The notes under the pieces: model-generated
Told to the model about the DNA's origin: nothing
Seen by the model: only the letters and a program-made list of their open reading frames with translations
Database searches by the model: none
Source: Litorilituus lipolyticus
GTDB lineage: Bacteria; Pseudomonadota; Gammaproteobacteria; Enterobacterales; Alteromonadaceae
Direction: 5' to 3'
Length of the DNA stretch: 64,000 bases
Assembly (NCBI RefSeq): GCF_006439335.1
Contig: NZ_SAWY01000040.1
Span: forward strand, 62,001 to 126,000
Shown here: one piece after another, positions 47,110 through 56,000 of the stretch
How positions within the stretch are numbered: the first letter of the stretch is position 1
Layout of the letters: each line of letters opens with the position of its first letter
Program-made: the position numbers and the translations under genes

Positions 47110-47997
47110 ATAAGTTCCCGTTTTTTTACTAAGGGATAAGTTATGCAATACCTATCCGTTAATTTATTATTTTTATGTACTTTTGTGAGTTTCCTCTTTA
47201 ACCGATTAATATCGATTTGCTAGAAAAGCGCTAGCATTGCATTGGTTACTAGTTAGCTGCTATTACCTTTCTCTTATGTGAAGGTATTAATTAGAAGCGA
47301 CTAATTACTGGAAAGTAGTTGCATCCTACAGACAGTTCCCAGCTTAATTCTTTTAATATCCATATGAAGAAGCAGTAACGGAGAGGCTTCTTATATTGCT
47401 ACAAAATGTAACTGAATATTATTATTGTATGCAATATATTATAAATAATATTAATTGTATACATGCTGCTTATAACTTTTGCTATTTTTTTGTACGATTT
47501 TCCTGTTAAGTGAAGTGGGGATTTTCAAATTAATAAGAAATTCAATTGATTCCGGTCTTTTTTGATTGATTTGACTTAATTCTTTTAGGATTGTTAGGAT
47601 TAATAGTATAAATATTGTTTATATGTAAAATGAACTTCCTTACGTTAATTTGCTGTTTTTAATGTTGCAAAAATGTATATGTTTTTTGTGTTTTTTGAGT
47701 GATTTTTATTGTTGGTTTTAAAAGACAGGAATCTTTATATCTAACTGTTATTAGAGGTTAAGTTTTTAATGGACTGTTATTGTTTTGTAACTACGGCTAA
47801 AAAATAAAAATGGAGCATTTATACCATTTAGCATAAAGAGGTGATCACTTTCTTATACAGATTGGTTTCATACTAGTTAAATGAATGTGTATTGGTCTAT
47901 GTTTCAAGAGTTTTACCAAAATTATTTTAAGAAGTGGTATTTTTTGTAGAAAAGAAGCTTGTTTAATATGACTAAAGACAAAACTGAAAAGCGAAAT
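47110..47997. promoter_or_regulatory. Long upstream region of the collagenase gene
   Basis: About 890 very AT-rich bases with no supported coding region. It holds two short inverted repeats: TAATTAG/CTAATTA at 47288-47307 and AAGAAGC/GCTTCTT at 47367-47392. I compared the latter with a cyclic-di-GMP (GEMM) riboswitch and found no match. It probably contains the collagenase promoter and control sites. Confidence 0.35.
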
Positions 47998-48023
47998 AAA
48001 AAGCTAACGGCAGCTAGCTTTTT
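47998..48023 (-). terminator. Terminator of the Pro/His-rich protein gene
   Basis: AAAAAGCTA and TAGCTTTTT stem with an 8-base loop, about 20 bases past the stop of the minus-strand gene at 48042. Confidence 0.75.
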
Positions 48024-48041
48024 AAAGAAGAATTTCGTTTT

Positions 48042-48458
48042 TTAGCCATTAGGCCCTACTGGTGGTGGTACATCGCTACCACGTTTATTTGAGGAATCTG
48101 ATTCATGACCATGTTGATGGGCAGAATGATGGCTCGTTCTGTTACCATTTTTTCTAGGTGCTGGTGCAGGCGGAGGTGGTGGTAATCGTTCACCTGTCTC
48201 AGGGTTAATTTGTTTGCCAGAGTCATCAGCATAACCGTGCTCTACGGGTAAAGCTGCATGATTGACACTGGTGTTGTGTCTTGGCGGCGGCAAAGGCTGA
48301 GAGCTTTGATTTACTGGTTTCTTTGCTTGGGTTGAAACGGTTGTACTCGTCTCTTGTTTTTTTACTGTATTTTCATCTGAGTTGTTCACGCTATTAATAA
48401 TATATGCACCAGATGCAATCACGAGTATTGCTACAGCAATAGATTCTAACTTTGTCAT
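48042..48458 (-). CDS. Membrane-anchored proline/histidine-rich protein of unknown function
   Basis: 138 residues. One N-terminal hydrophobic helix (ESIAVAILVIASGAYIINSV) would anchor a disordered, periplasmic tail rich in Pro, His, Ser and Asn. Poly-proline tracts (LPPPPPAPAP, DVPPPVGPNG) and a His cluster (HHSAHQHGHE) are present. The His cluster could bind metal and the Pro tracts could bridge the envelope, but both are guesses. It is monocistronic between the collagenase control region and the trp operon. Confidence 0.6.
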   Translation of the reverse strand: MTKLESIAVAILVIASGAYIINSVNNSDENTVKKQETSTTVSTQAKKPVNQSSQPLPPPRHNTSVNHAALPVEHGYADDSGKQINPETGERLPPPPPAPAPRKNGNRTSHHSAHQHGHESDSSNKRGSDVPPPVGPNG

Positions 48459-48830
48459 AAAACCTCTTTATAAATATGAACAGTTTTTTATTAAGCTAGC
48501 ATGCTTTTAATCAAGGCTCAATAATTAAGCAGTTAAGAAAAATACTTTAAATTCTGTTGCTTACAGAGTAGTGCTCTACTTTGTTTAGTTAAAGTATATT
48601 GTATTCAATAGCTTGGGCTGAATTTGGTTTTTCTCAATATGCAAAAATATTTCTTAAAAAAACTTCACGAATAGCAGTTTTGTGCAAGGGAGAATGACAT
48701 AAAATTGTCTTTGGAAATGTTTCTAGATAGAAAATGAGGAGTAAATAATTACTCCTCATTCGTTTAACGAGTTTAGTGTGCTTTATAAATAGATTCGTTA
48801 AGGTGTAATAATTTACTTATTTTGCCTCTA
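48459..48830. other. Intergenic region downstream of trpA
   Basis: 372 bases without a gene. It contains the trp-operon 3' hairpin (48733-48760) and presumably the promoter of the minus-strand gene at 48458. Nothing else is recognised. Confidence 0.4.
48733..48760 (-). terminator. Hairpin at the end of the trp operon
   Basis: AATGAGGAGTAA and TTACTCCTCATT form a perfect 12-bp stem with a 4-base loop, about 70 bases past the trpA stop. The U-tract on the minus strand is short (TTTTCT). Confidence 0.65.
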
Positions 48831-49664
48831 TTACAAGCAAGCGGCTTTCATGTCACTTACAAAAGTTGATAGTTCAACTAACATTTGTTCATTATTGTTT
48901 AGATTTTCCTCGATGATCTTAACCACAGCAGAGCCACTGATTGCACCTGCCGCACCAGCCGCTAACGCGTCTTTTACTTGGGCTGGAGAAGATATACCAA
49001 AGCCAACGATTGGTGGTGCTGCGCTGTATTTCTCAAGAGAGTTTATTAATCGTTTGGCAGATGATTCAGGCGTTAAAGCACCACTATCAACGCCAGTAAC
49101 ACCTGCACGACTTAGAATATAAGTATAGCCAGCACCAAATTCAGCAACATGCTTTAAGGTTTCTTCGCTGGCGTTAGGCGGAGCGATAAAAATCGGGGCA
49201 ATATTGTGCTTCATTGCTGCTTCTCTAAAAGGTTTACTTTCTCTGATAGGCACGTCGGCAATCAGTACAGAGTCGACACCAGCAGCACTCATATCTTGGT
49301 AGAATTTTTCAATACCACGAGCAAAAACTAAGTTACCGTAAAGCAATAAACCAATTGGAATGTGCGGTGCATATTCTCTAACTTGTTTTAAAATATCTAT
49401 ACAAATATCGGTATTAATACCGGAATTTAATGCTCGAAGACCTGCCATTTGTATGGTTACACCATCAGCACTTGGATCAGAAAAAGGAATGCCAAGTTCA
49501 AGTGCGTCAGCGCCAGCGTCAATTAAGCTTTTAATAATGGCGAGTGATTGCTCTGCATTAGGATCGCCTATAGTAACAAACGGAATAAATGCTGCTTGAT
49601 TTTTCTCTTTGAGCAAGTCAAAGGATGCTTGGTAGCGTGCGCCCACGGTTTTATTTGTTGTCAT
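48831..49664 (-). CDS. trpA: Tryptophan synthase alpha subunit
   Basis: 277 residues. Cleaves indole-3-glycerol phosphate to indole, which passes through a tunnel to TrpB. The TIM barrel shows [14 protein letters not shown] with the catalytic Glu, and [13 protein letters not shown] with the catalytic Asp. The loop FISRAGVTG of E. coli appears as [12 protein letters not shown], followed by the phosphate-binding VGFGIS and AISGSAVVK. The ATG overlaps the trpB stop by one base (TAATG), so the two subunits are translationally coupled. Confidence 0.97.
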   Translation of the reverse strand: MTTNKTVGARYQASFDLLKEKNQAAFIPFVTIGDPNAEQSLAIIKSLIDAGADALELGIPFSDPSADGVTIQMAGLRALNSGINTDICIDILKQVREYAPHIPIGLLLYGNLVFARGIEKFYQDMSAAGVDSVLIADVPIRESKPFREAAMKHNIAPIFIAPPNASEETLKHVAEFGAGYTYILSRAGVTGVDSGALTPESSAKRLINSLEKYSAAPPIVGFGISSPAQVKDALAAGAAGAISGSAVVKIIEENLNNNEQMLVELSTFVSDMKAACL

Positions 49665-50887
49665 TATACTTCTCCTTGTGCAGAAAGTACTGTGTGTACG
49701 TGGGCCAAGTCTTTGTCACCACGACCAGAAAGATTCACTAAATAAATGGTTTCTTCTGTTGCAGCTTCAGCCATTTTTAAAGCTTGTGCTAAGGCATGGG
49801 AAGACTCTAATGCAGGAATAATTCCTTCATTTTTAGCTAATGTTTGAAAGGCTGTTAATGCCTCATCATCATTAATCGGTACATACTGTGCTCTACCTGT
49901 TTCTTTTAAATGAGCATGTTGAGGGCCAACCGCAGGATAATCTAAACCGGCAGATATTGAGTATGACTCATTTATCTGTCCATATTGATCTTGCATGATA
50001 TAGGTGTAATTACCGTGTAACATACCTTTACTGCCAGCTGCTAATGTTGCGCCATGCTGGTCAGTATCTATACCTTTGCCACCAGCTTCAACACCGATCA
50101 ATTTAACGTCTTCTTCTTTAATGAAATCTTGGAACATACCAATTGCGTTTGAACCGCCACCGACTGCAGCGATTACGTAATCAGGTAACCGTCCTTCTTC
50201 AGCCAAAAACTGTGATTTAGCTTCAATACCAATCATTTTCTGAAACTCTCTTACTATGGTTGGGAACGGATGAGGTCCTGCGGCAGTCCCCAATAAATAA
50301 TGAGCATCTTCATAATTAGCGGACCAATCTCTTAATGCTTCATTTACGGCATCTTTTAACGTACCAGAGCCGGCAGTCACAGGGATGACTTCAGCGCCCA
50401 TTAGTTTCATTCTAAAGACATTAGGTTGTTGTCTTTCACAATCAACAGCGCCCATATAAACGCGACATTTTAATCCTAACAGTGAACAGGCGATAGCTGT
50501 TGCTACGCCGTGCTGTCCAGCACCAGTTTCGGCAATGATTTCGGTTTTGCCCATGCGTTTTGCAAGTAAGGCTTGCCCCAATACTTGGTTAGTTTTATGT
50601 GCGCCACCGTGCAGTAAATCTTCACGTTTTAGGTATATTTTTGCTAATGGGTTTTTAACGATATTGCGACAGCAAGTAAGCGGAGTAGGGCGACCAGCAT
50701 ACTTGGTTAATAAATTATTAAATTCAGTGAGAAAGGCTTCATCATTTTGTGAATCCAAAAAAGCTTGCTCTAATTGCTCCAATGCAGGAACAAGAAGCTC
50801 ACCAACGAACATACCGCCAAACTCGCCAAAGTAGGCAGGCAATGTTGTTTTTTCTGTACTCGTAGTTTTATTTGTATCGTGTTGCAT
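49664..50887 (-). CDS. trpB: Tryptophan synthase beta subunit
   Basis: 407 residues from the ATG at 50887, which has AGGA eight bases upstream; the open frame runs to 50932 but the extra residues overlap trpC. PLP enzyme joining indole and serine. Motifs: [22 protein letters not shown]-lysine in [34 protein letters not shown], the phosphate loop [11 protein letters not shown] and the [11 protein letters not shown]-terminus. Confidence 0.97.
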   Translation of the reverse strand: MQHDTNKTTSTEKTTLPAYFGEFGGMFVGELLVPALEQLEQAFLDSQNDEAFLTEFNNLLTKYAGRPTPLTCCRNIVKNPLAKIYLKREDLLHGGAHKTNQVLGQALLAKRMGKTEIIAETGAGQHGVATAIACSLLGLKCRVYMGAVDCERQQPNVFRMKLMGAEVIPVTAGSGTLKDAVNEALRDWSANYEDAHYLLGTAAGPHPFPTIVREFQKMIGIEAKSQFLAEEGRLPDYVIAAVGGGSNAIGMFQDFIKEEDVKLIGVEAGGKGIDTDQHGATLAAGSKGMLHGNYTYIMQDQYGQINESYSISAGLDYPAVGPQHAHLKETGRAQYVPINDDEALTAFQTLAKNEGIIPALESSHALAQALKMAEAATEETIYLVNLSGRGDKDLAHVHTVLSAQGEV

Positions 50888-50888
50888 A

Positions 50889-52310
50889 TTAATAATTCCT
50901 AATGTGAGTGAAAACGGTTTGGAGTTTGTCACTCGATTTTATGCCTGGACTCGTTTCAACACCTGAGTTGAGATCTAAACCAAACAAGTCTAATTCAGTT
51001 AATTGGTTTAAGGCTGAGTCAATATTTTCTTCGTTCAGCCCACCAGCTAATAAGCTATTTGATAAATTTTGTGCTGTTTCAGCAAGTGTTTGCCAGTTAA
51101 ATGGTTTGCCACTACCTGGCGATTTACCATCAAGTACATGATGCTCAACTTTCTCGCTTAACGTTGGTACTTGTTCAATTACAGCATTAGCTTGCCAAAT
51201 TTGGCATTGCTGTTGATTATTATCATTCAGTTGTCTTCTTAAACTCGTGATGTATTGCTCATCTTCGTCCCCATGTAATTGCACTGCAGATAAGTTAAGT
51301 GTCTTAACTAAATCAACAATGGCTTGACGTTGATGATTTACAAATACACCGACATATTCTAATTTACTGAGTGATTGATCATTCACGATCTCAAGAGCTT
51401 GATTTTGTGTGACGCATCGAGGAGATTTTTCAGCGAATATTAAACCACCATAACGGGCACCAGCATTGGCTGATTCGTGAGCAAATTGTGCAGCAGTTAA
51501 ACCGCAAACTTTGTTATTCCCAAAAATAAGCTTTCTACAGGCTAAATCGATATCATTGTATGGATTATTATCCATTGCCATTAATGAACTACCCACTAAA
51601 AAACCATCAACAGCAGGTGCGAGCTCACGTACTTGTGCGTTAGTATAAATACCTGATTCAGAAATAATAATACGGTCATCAGGTATGCTGGGAGCAAAAT
51701 CAAAAGTACGAGAAATATCAGTACTTAAATCTCTTAAATTACGATTATTGATGCCGATAAGCTTTGCACCTAAATCAATTGCTCGAAGCTTTTCTTCTTC
51801 ATTAGATATTTCCGTTAAAATAGCCAAGTTATATTGCTCAGCCACTTTAGCTAAAGCAAGGTATTCCTCATCGCTTAGCACGCTTAACATAAGTAATATC
51901 GCATCAGCCCCATAATGCCTTGCAAGATAGACTTGGTAAGTATCAATAAAAAAGTCTTTATTTAACACAGGACAAGAAACGGTATTACAAACAATTTGCA
52001 AGTAATCAAAAGTTCCTTGAAAATATTTTTCATCGGTTAGTACCGAAATGGCTGAAGCATATTTATCATAGGTTTGGCATATACTTTTTACATCAAAATC
52101 AGGCCTGATTAGCCCTTTAGAGGGAGAGGCTTTTTTACATTCTAAAATAAAGCCTGCTTCAGGTTTATCTTCAGTGCGACGTAAAGCTTGGTACATGTCC
52201 TTTTGAGTGGGCACTAGCTCATCAATAAAACTTTCAAGGGGCTTAGTTTTTTTTAGGGCGTCAATTTCAATACGCTTATCTGCCACTATTTTTTGTAAAA
52301 TATTAGCCAT
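50889..52310 (-). CDS. trpCF: Bifunctional indole-3-glycerol-phosphate synthase / phosphoribosylanthranilate isomerase
   Basis: 473 residues, a TrpC-TrpF fusion as in enterobacteria and vibrios. TrpC part (about 1-255): [70 protein letters not shown]. TrpF part (about 258-473): [11 protein letters not shown] with the catalytic Cys, [21 protein letters not shown] and [10 protein letters not shown]. It performs two consecutive steps, with isomerase activity preceding the synthase. The ATG overlaps the trpD stop by one base. Confidence 0.97.
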   Translation of the reverse strand: MANILQKIVADKRIEIDALKKTKPLESFIDELVPTQKDMYQALRRTEDKPEAGFILECKKASPSKGLIRPDFDVKSICQTYDKYASAISVLTDEKYFQGTFDYLQIVCNTVSCPVLNKDFFIDTYQVYLARHYGADAILLMLSVLSDEEYLALAKVAEQYNLAILTEISNEEEKLRAIDLGAKLIGINNRNLRDLSTDISRTFDFAPSIPDDRIIISESGIYTNAQVRELAPAVDGFLVGSSLMAMDNNPYNDIDLACRKLIFGNNKVCGLTAAQFAHESANAGARYGGLIFAEKSPRCVTQNQALEIVNDQSLSKLEYVGVFVNHQRQAIVDLVKTLNLSAVQLHGDEDEQYITSLRRQLNDNNQQQCQIWQANAVIEQVPTLSEKVEHHVLDGKSPGSGKPFNWQTLAETAQNLSNSLLAGGLNEENIDSALNQLTELDLFGLDLNSGVETSPGIKSSDKLQTVFTHIRNY

Positions 52311-53329
52311 TATTGTGTTGCTCCTTCATTAGATAGCGCCACTAACTGCTCTAAAGTCTCTAAACCTTTGCCTGAAGCCAGCACTTGGCTTGCTATTTCT
52401 TGGGCAGTTTTAAGGCAATCTGCTTTGCCATGTAAATAAAGTAATGAAGCACAGTTAATCACAACGGCAGCATTGTGTGCTGCTTCACCCTTGCCTGATA
52501 AAATCGCTTTAATAATGTCAGCATTTTCTTGCGGCGTTCCGCCTTTTATCGCTTCTAGCGGATAACTATCAAGGCCAAAATCTTCTGGCGTGATGGTGCG
52601 CTCAATAAGCTCGCCTTGATCAATTTCAATTAATCGCGTTTCTCCGTGTAAGGCGATTTCATCTAAGCCACTACCATGCACAACAAAGGCACGCTCTACA
52701 CCTGTTAGTAATAAAGCCTGGGCTATAGTTTGTAGTAAATCAGGAGTGTAAACGCCTAATAACATCACTTTAGGCTGCGCTGGGTTAACTAAAGGGCCAA
52801 GGATATTAAACAGTGTTCTAACCCCCATTGCTTTTCTAACGGGCGCTGCATGTTTAAAACCAGAATGATAAGCAGGTGCATATAAAAAGCATAGGTTGGC
52901 TTTAGCAAGACAATTACTGGCTGTTTCAGGCGTCATCATTAAATTAACCCCAAAAGCTTCAAGTAAATCAGCAGAGCCAGACATACTTGAAACGCTACGG
53001 TTACCATGCTTCGCCATTTTTATGCCACAGGCTGCTGCTAAAATTGCAGCCGTTGTTGAAATATTAATAGTGTTTGCACCATCTCCGCCTGTACCAACAC
53101 AATCTGATACATGTTCTACTTGCGCTGGAAAACTCGTAGCGGCTTCTCTAATGGCTACTGCGGCACCCGCGATTTCTTCGGGAGTTTCACCTTTAATTTT
53201 TAAAGCGGTTAGTACGCTGCCTAATAATGCAGGTTCAATATTACCGTGCAATACCTCTCTAAAAAATGTATGGCTTTGTGTCTGAGAAAGGTTTTTACCG
53301 TCGATTAATAAATTTAAAGTACTCATCAT
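52310..53329 (-). CDS. trpD: Anthranilate phosphoribosyltransferase
   Basis: 339 residues, the stand-alone form, not fused to TrpG. Transfers phosphoribose from PRPP to anthranilate. Motifs: DCVGTGGDGANTINIST (PRPP binding), KHGNRSVSSMSGSADLLEAFG, HHPA-equivalent YAPAYHSGFKHAAPVRKAMGVRT and GSGLDEIALHG. It overlaps trpG by four bases (ATGA). PRPP is supplied by prs, also in this window. Confidence 0.97.
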   Translation of the reverse strand: MMSTLNLLIDGKNLSQTQSHTFFREVLHGNIEPALLGSVLTALKIKGETPEEIAGAAVAIREAATSFPAQVEHVSDCVGTGGDGANTINISTTAAILAAACGIKMAKHGNRSVSSMSGSADLLEAFGVNLMMTPETASNCLAKANLCFLYAPAYHSGFKHAAPVRKAMGVRTLFNILGPLVNPAQPKVMLLGVYTPDLLQTIAQALLLTGVERAFVVHGSGLDEIALHGETRLIEIDQGELIERTITPEDFGLDSYPLEAIKGGTPQENADIIKAILSGKGEAAHNAAVVINCASLLYLHGKADCLKTAQEIASQVLASGKGLETLEQLVALSNEGATQ

Positions 53330-53955
53330 ACGTTCTCTGTGTTTAAGACTTGGCTGATTTTATGTTGCTTTAAGTAATCAATACTTTGCGCCAATAACGT
53401 TGAGCCGAAGGTGGTTAAAATAGATTCAGGGTGAAATTGGTACGCTAATACGCCATCATCATGATGGCAAATAGCCATAGGCATTTGCTGGAAATGAGCA
53501 ATAACATCGAGTTGCTTAGGAACATCGATACCCACTAGTGAATGATATCTAGCTACTGGCAGTGGATTAATGATATTAGTAAATGCACCTTCTGCGTTAT
53601 GTTCAATTGATGAAGCTTTGCCATGAACTATTTCTTCCGCGCGGCCAACTTTGCCACCGTAATGTTCAATTATCGCTTGATGACCTAAGCAAATACCTAG
53701 CATAGGGACCTTACCTGCGCAAAGTTTGATAAGCTCCATCAAACAACCTGCATTTTTAGGCTCGCCCGGACCAGGTGATAAAACTAGCATCACAGGCTCA
53801 TTAGTCTCTTTGATATGTGCCGTAATTTTTCTGAAAATAAATTCAGCGCTTAACGTATGTCGGTAAACTGTTGGCTGATAGCCAAGGCATTGAAATTCAT
53901 CAACTAAGTTATAAGTAAATGAGTCTAAGTTATCTAACATAAATAATTTAGTCAT
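53326..53955 (-). CDS. trpG: Anthranilate synthase glutamine amidotransferase component
   Basis: 209 residues, class I amidotransferase. The triad is Cys in MLGICLGHQAIIEHYGG and His-Glu in AYQFHPESI; DNLDSFTYNLVDEF and LSPGPGEPKNAG are also typical. It delivers ammonia from glutamine to TrpE. It starts two bases after the trpE stop. Confidence 0.97.
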   Translation of the reverse strand: MTKLFMLDNLDSFTYNLVDEFQCLGYQPTVYRHTLSAEFIFRKITAHIKETNEPVMLVLSPGPGEPKNAGCLMELIKLCAGKVPMLGICLGHQAIIEHYGGKVGRAEEIVHGKASSIEHNAEGAFTNIINPLPVARYHSLVGIDVPKQLDVIAHFQQMPMAICHHDDGVLAYQFHPESILTTFGSTLLAQSIDYLKQHKISQVLNTENV

Positions 53956-53957
53956 GA

Positions 53958-55607
53958 TTATTTCTCCTCACTTATATCTTGTGCAAGGCAGCTAACTTTT
54001 CTAACGTGTATTGTTTGGTTAGCACGAGCAATTGCTGATATAACCGCTTGCGCTTTTTGACGGGTTTCATTGGCTTCACTTTGTGGATCAGAGTCATAAA
54101 CAACGCCAGCACCAGCTTGAATTTGCGCAATATTATCTTTTACAAATGCTGAGCGAATAACGATACAAGTATCCATATCGCCTTGTCCTGTCACATATCC
54201 TACAGCGCCGCCATAACTACCGCGCCTTTTTCCTTCAACTTCTCTGATCAATGAAGTTGCTTTAACTTTAGGGGCCCCCGAAAGGGTTCCCATGTTCATA
54301 CAAGCTTGATAAGCATGTAGTGCGTCAAGGTCGGTGAGTAAGGTGCCACAGACTCGTGATACCAAATGCATGACATGGGAATAACGATCTACCTTTAATA
54401 AATCTGCGACATATCGAGTACCTGCTTGGCTCACTCTGGCTATATCATTGCGGGCTAAATCAACCAACATAATATGTTCTGCTGATTCTTTTTTATCTTG
54501 TCTTAGTTCGAGCTCTATTCGGCTATCTAAGTCTAGTGATATGTCGCCCTGAGCCTTAAAACCGCGAGGTCTGGTTCCGGCGATAGGGTAAATTTCTACT
54601 TGCCTGTTGTGTTGTTGATATTTAATGGCAGACTCAGGTGATGCGCCAAAAATACAGAAATCTTCGTCCTTTAGGTAAAACATGTAGGGACTTGGATTAC
54701 TTAATTTTAATGCTTGGTACGATAATATGCTGTCAACACAAGGTAGGGAGAAAGTTCTTGATGGTACAACTTGAAAGATATCGCCTGCACGGATGTTCTC
54801 TTTTAGCTGTTCAACAATTTTGCAAAAAGCTTCATCACTAATATCCGTATCTATCTTATCACTCGGTTGAGCCTTACTATTATCAAATTCACATGTTGAA
54901 GTAATAGGAGTGGCTAACTGTGATGCGATTGTTTGGATTCTCTTTTGCGCTGCTTTGTTTATACCTTCACTGACTTGTTCACCTTCATTTATAAATGAAT
55001 TGGTTATTATCTCAGTAGTTTCCAATTCATGATCGATAACAACTAAAGTTTCAGCTAAATAATAAACAAAATCAGGGCAAGTATTTTCACCGTCTTTAAC
55101 ATGAGGAAGTATCTCAGCAACAGACATCATATCAAAGGCAAATGCACCTCCAAGGAATACTGAAAAAGGGTGGTGGTGCTGGTTTTTAACCTGCTGAAAT
55201 AAGCGTAAACTTTCAAAGGGGTTTGTCGCCTTAAGGCGAGACATTTCATCAAGTTCATCAGGTATATGAGGGAAGATGGCGGTAAATGCTTTGTTATCTT
55301 CACTACAGCTTAGTGTTGCTTTATCCTGTAATTGTGTCTTTGCAAACTCTAGCACTAAATTGCCATTAGTTGTTAGCGCATGAAAGGTTACTTGGTTGCC
55401 ATGACAAACGATTTTAACCGCTGCATTGGTCAGTAGTAAGCTTTTTAGTAAGTGCTTTTTATCTATTTCTGCAGATTCTAATAATATATTGTTACTGTGG
55501 TCATGACACAATAATTGATATACAGCGAGCGGATCTGCTTGATAAGGGGCACTGTCTGTTGTTGTCAGTACAGATAAATCCGTTAGATTATGTTGTGTGT
55601 TACTCAT
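53958..55607 (-). CDS. trpE: Anthranilate synthase component I
   Basis: 549 residues. Converts chorismate and ammonia to anthranilate. The N-terminal part contains the LLESAEI motif associated with tryptophan feedback binding. The C-terminal chorismate-binding domain has RAGDIFQVVPSRTFSLP, NPSPYMFYL, FGASPESAIKY, PIAGTRPRG, EHIMLVDLARND, GTLSGAPKVKA and QAGAGVVYDSDPQSE. It is the first gene of trpEGDCFBA. The ribosome binding site (AAGTAGAATTAAC) directly abuts the 3' arm of a hairpin formed with an upstream Trp-rich mini-ORF. Confidence 0.97.
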   Translation of the reverse strand: MSNTQHNLTDLSVLTTTDSAPYQADPLAVYQLLCHDHSNNILLESAEIDKKHLLKSLLLTNAAVKIVCHGNQVTFHALTTNGNLVLEFAKTQLQDKATLSCSEDNKAFTAIFPHIPDELDEMSRLKATNPFESLRLFQQVKNQHHHPFSVFLGGAFAFDMMSVAEILPHVKDGENTCPDFVYYLAETLVVIDHELETTEIITNSFINEGEQVSEGINKAAQKRIQTIASQLATPITSTCEFDNSKAQPSDKIDTDISDEAFCKIVEQLKENIRAGDIFQVVPSRTFSLPCVDSILSYQALKLSNPSPYMFYLKDEDFCIFGASPESAIKYQQHNRQVEIYPIAGTRPRGFKAQGDISLDLDSRIELELRQDKKESAEHIMLVDLARNDIARVSQAGTRYVADLLKVDRYSHVMHLVSRVCGTLLTDLDALHAYQACMNMGTLSGAPKVKATSLIREVEGKRRGSYGGAVGYVTGQGDMDTCIVIRSAFVKDNIAQIQAGAGVVYDSDPQSEANETRQKAQAVISAIARANQTIHVRKVSCLAQDISEEK

Positions 55608-55620
55608 GTTAATTCTACTT

Positions 55621-55679
55621 TTTATTGGTGTTAATTACGTATGTCATCCTGCATAAATGGGCAAAAGCCACCAAATAAA
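55621..55679 (-). promoter_or_regulatory. Candidate hairpin linking the second leader's Trp codons to the trpE ribosome binding site
   Basis: TTTATT(T)GGTG at 55679-55669 and CACCAATAAA at 55630-55621 are complementary over ten bases. The 3' arm ends right where the trpE ribosome binding region begins (55620-55608). Confidence 0.5.
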
Positions 55680-55700
55680 CCAAGTTTTTGTTTTGTTCAT
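55644..55700 (-). CDS. Second Trp-rich leader mini-ORF upstream of trpE
   Basis: 18 codons reading MNKTKTWFIWWLLPIYAG, stop TGA, with AGGA eight bases before the ATG. Three of 18 codons are Trp, including a TGGTGG pair. It lies after the attenuator terminator and ends 36 bases before trpE. Bases 55679-55669 (TTTATTTGGTG, codons 8-11) can pair with 55630-55621 (CACCAATAAA), with a one-base bulge. This places a 10-bp stem between the Trp codons and the trpE ribosome binding site. Ribosome stalling for lack of Trp-tRNA would break the stem and could free trpE translation. The ORF and pairing are seen; the regulation is inference. Confidence 0.6.
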   Translation of the reverse strand: MNKTKTWFIWWLLPIYAG

Positions 55701-55774
55701 GTTAATTCCTATTATATATGTGGGCGCTTTAAGTTAACTCACGCTATTGTATACAATTTTTTTATGCTAAACGT

Positions 55775-55804
55775 AAAAAACCCGCTGTAAAAAGCGGGTT
55801 TTTT
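55775..55804 (-). terminator. trp attenuator (transcription terminator)
   Basis: AAAAAACCCGCT and AGCGGGTTTTTT, 6-base loop, with a U-tract on the minus strand, 168 bases upstream of trpE. Its left arm AACCCG (55800-55795) can instead pair with CGGGTT (55857-55852) just after the leader ORF (antiterminator). GGGTTGTG (55856-55849) can in turn pair with CATAACTC (55872-55865), the codons right after the Trp triplet. These are the alternative 1:2, 2:3 and 3:4 pairings of classical trp attenuation. Confidence 0.9.
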
Positions 55805-55857
55805 GAAATTTTTTCTGATTCTATCTAAAACTTAGATACAGCAAATATCACAACCCG

Positions 55858-55938
55858 TTATATAGAGTTATGCCACCACCAATTTTTTGTTGCCTTAGCG
55901 TTTACTACACTAAAAGAAAATAGTTTTGCTTGTATCAT
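55858..55938 (-). CDS. trpL: trp operon leader peptide
   Basis: 26 codons starting MIQAKLF and ending in NWWWHNSI. Three consecutive TGG codons (20-22, at 55881-55873) lie just before the segment that forms the first strand of the attenuator structure. A ribosome stalled there would mask that strand and favour the antiterminator. A weak GAG ribosome binding site stands seven bases upstream of the ATG. A TATAAT overlaps the start codon but would start transcription inside the leader, so it is probably not the promoter used. Confidence 0.85.
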   Translation of the reverse strand: MIQAKLFSFSVVNAKATKNWWWHNSI

Positions 55939-55956
55939 TATATTGCTCTAATCAGT

Positions 55957-55978
55957 AAACTTACCATCTTAGTAAGTT
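55957..55978 (-). promoter_or_regulatory. Candidate trp operator
   Basis: Inverted repeat ACTTAC-N7-GTAAGT just upstream of the leader ORF, overlapping a possible weak promoter (TTGTCT at 55996-55991, TACTAA 16 bases later). It does not carry the CTAGT core of the E. coli TrpR operator, so the repressor is uncertain. Confidence 0.35.
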
Positions 55979-56000
55979 ATCCCCTATAGAAGACAATATT

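Noticed and set aside
47340-47400. Possible cyclic-di-GMP (GEMM) riboswitch upstream of the collagenase gene
   Set aside because: A GCCTC-containing hairpin is present, but the conserved GEMM core and second stem are missing.
55933-55938. TATAAT overlapping the trpL start codon as the trp promoter
   Set aside because: Transcription would begin inside the leader ORF and lose its start codon, and no -35 stands at the right distance. The Trp-rich leader and full attenuator argue for a promoter further upstream.
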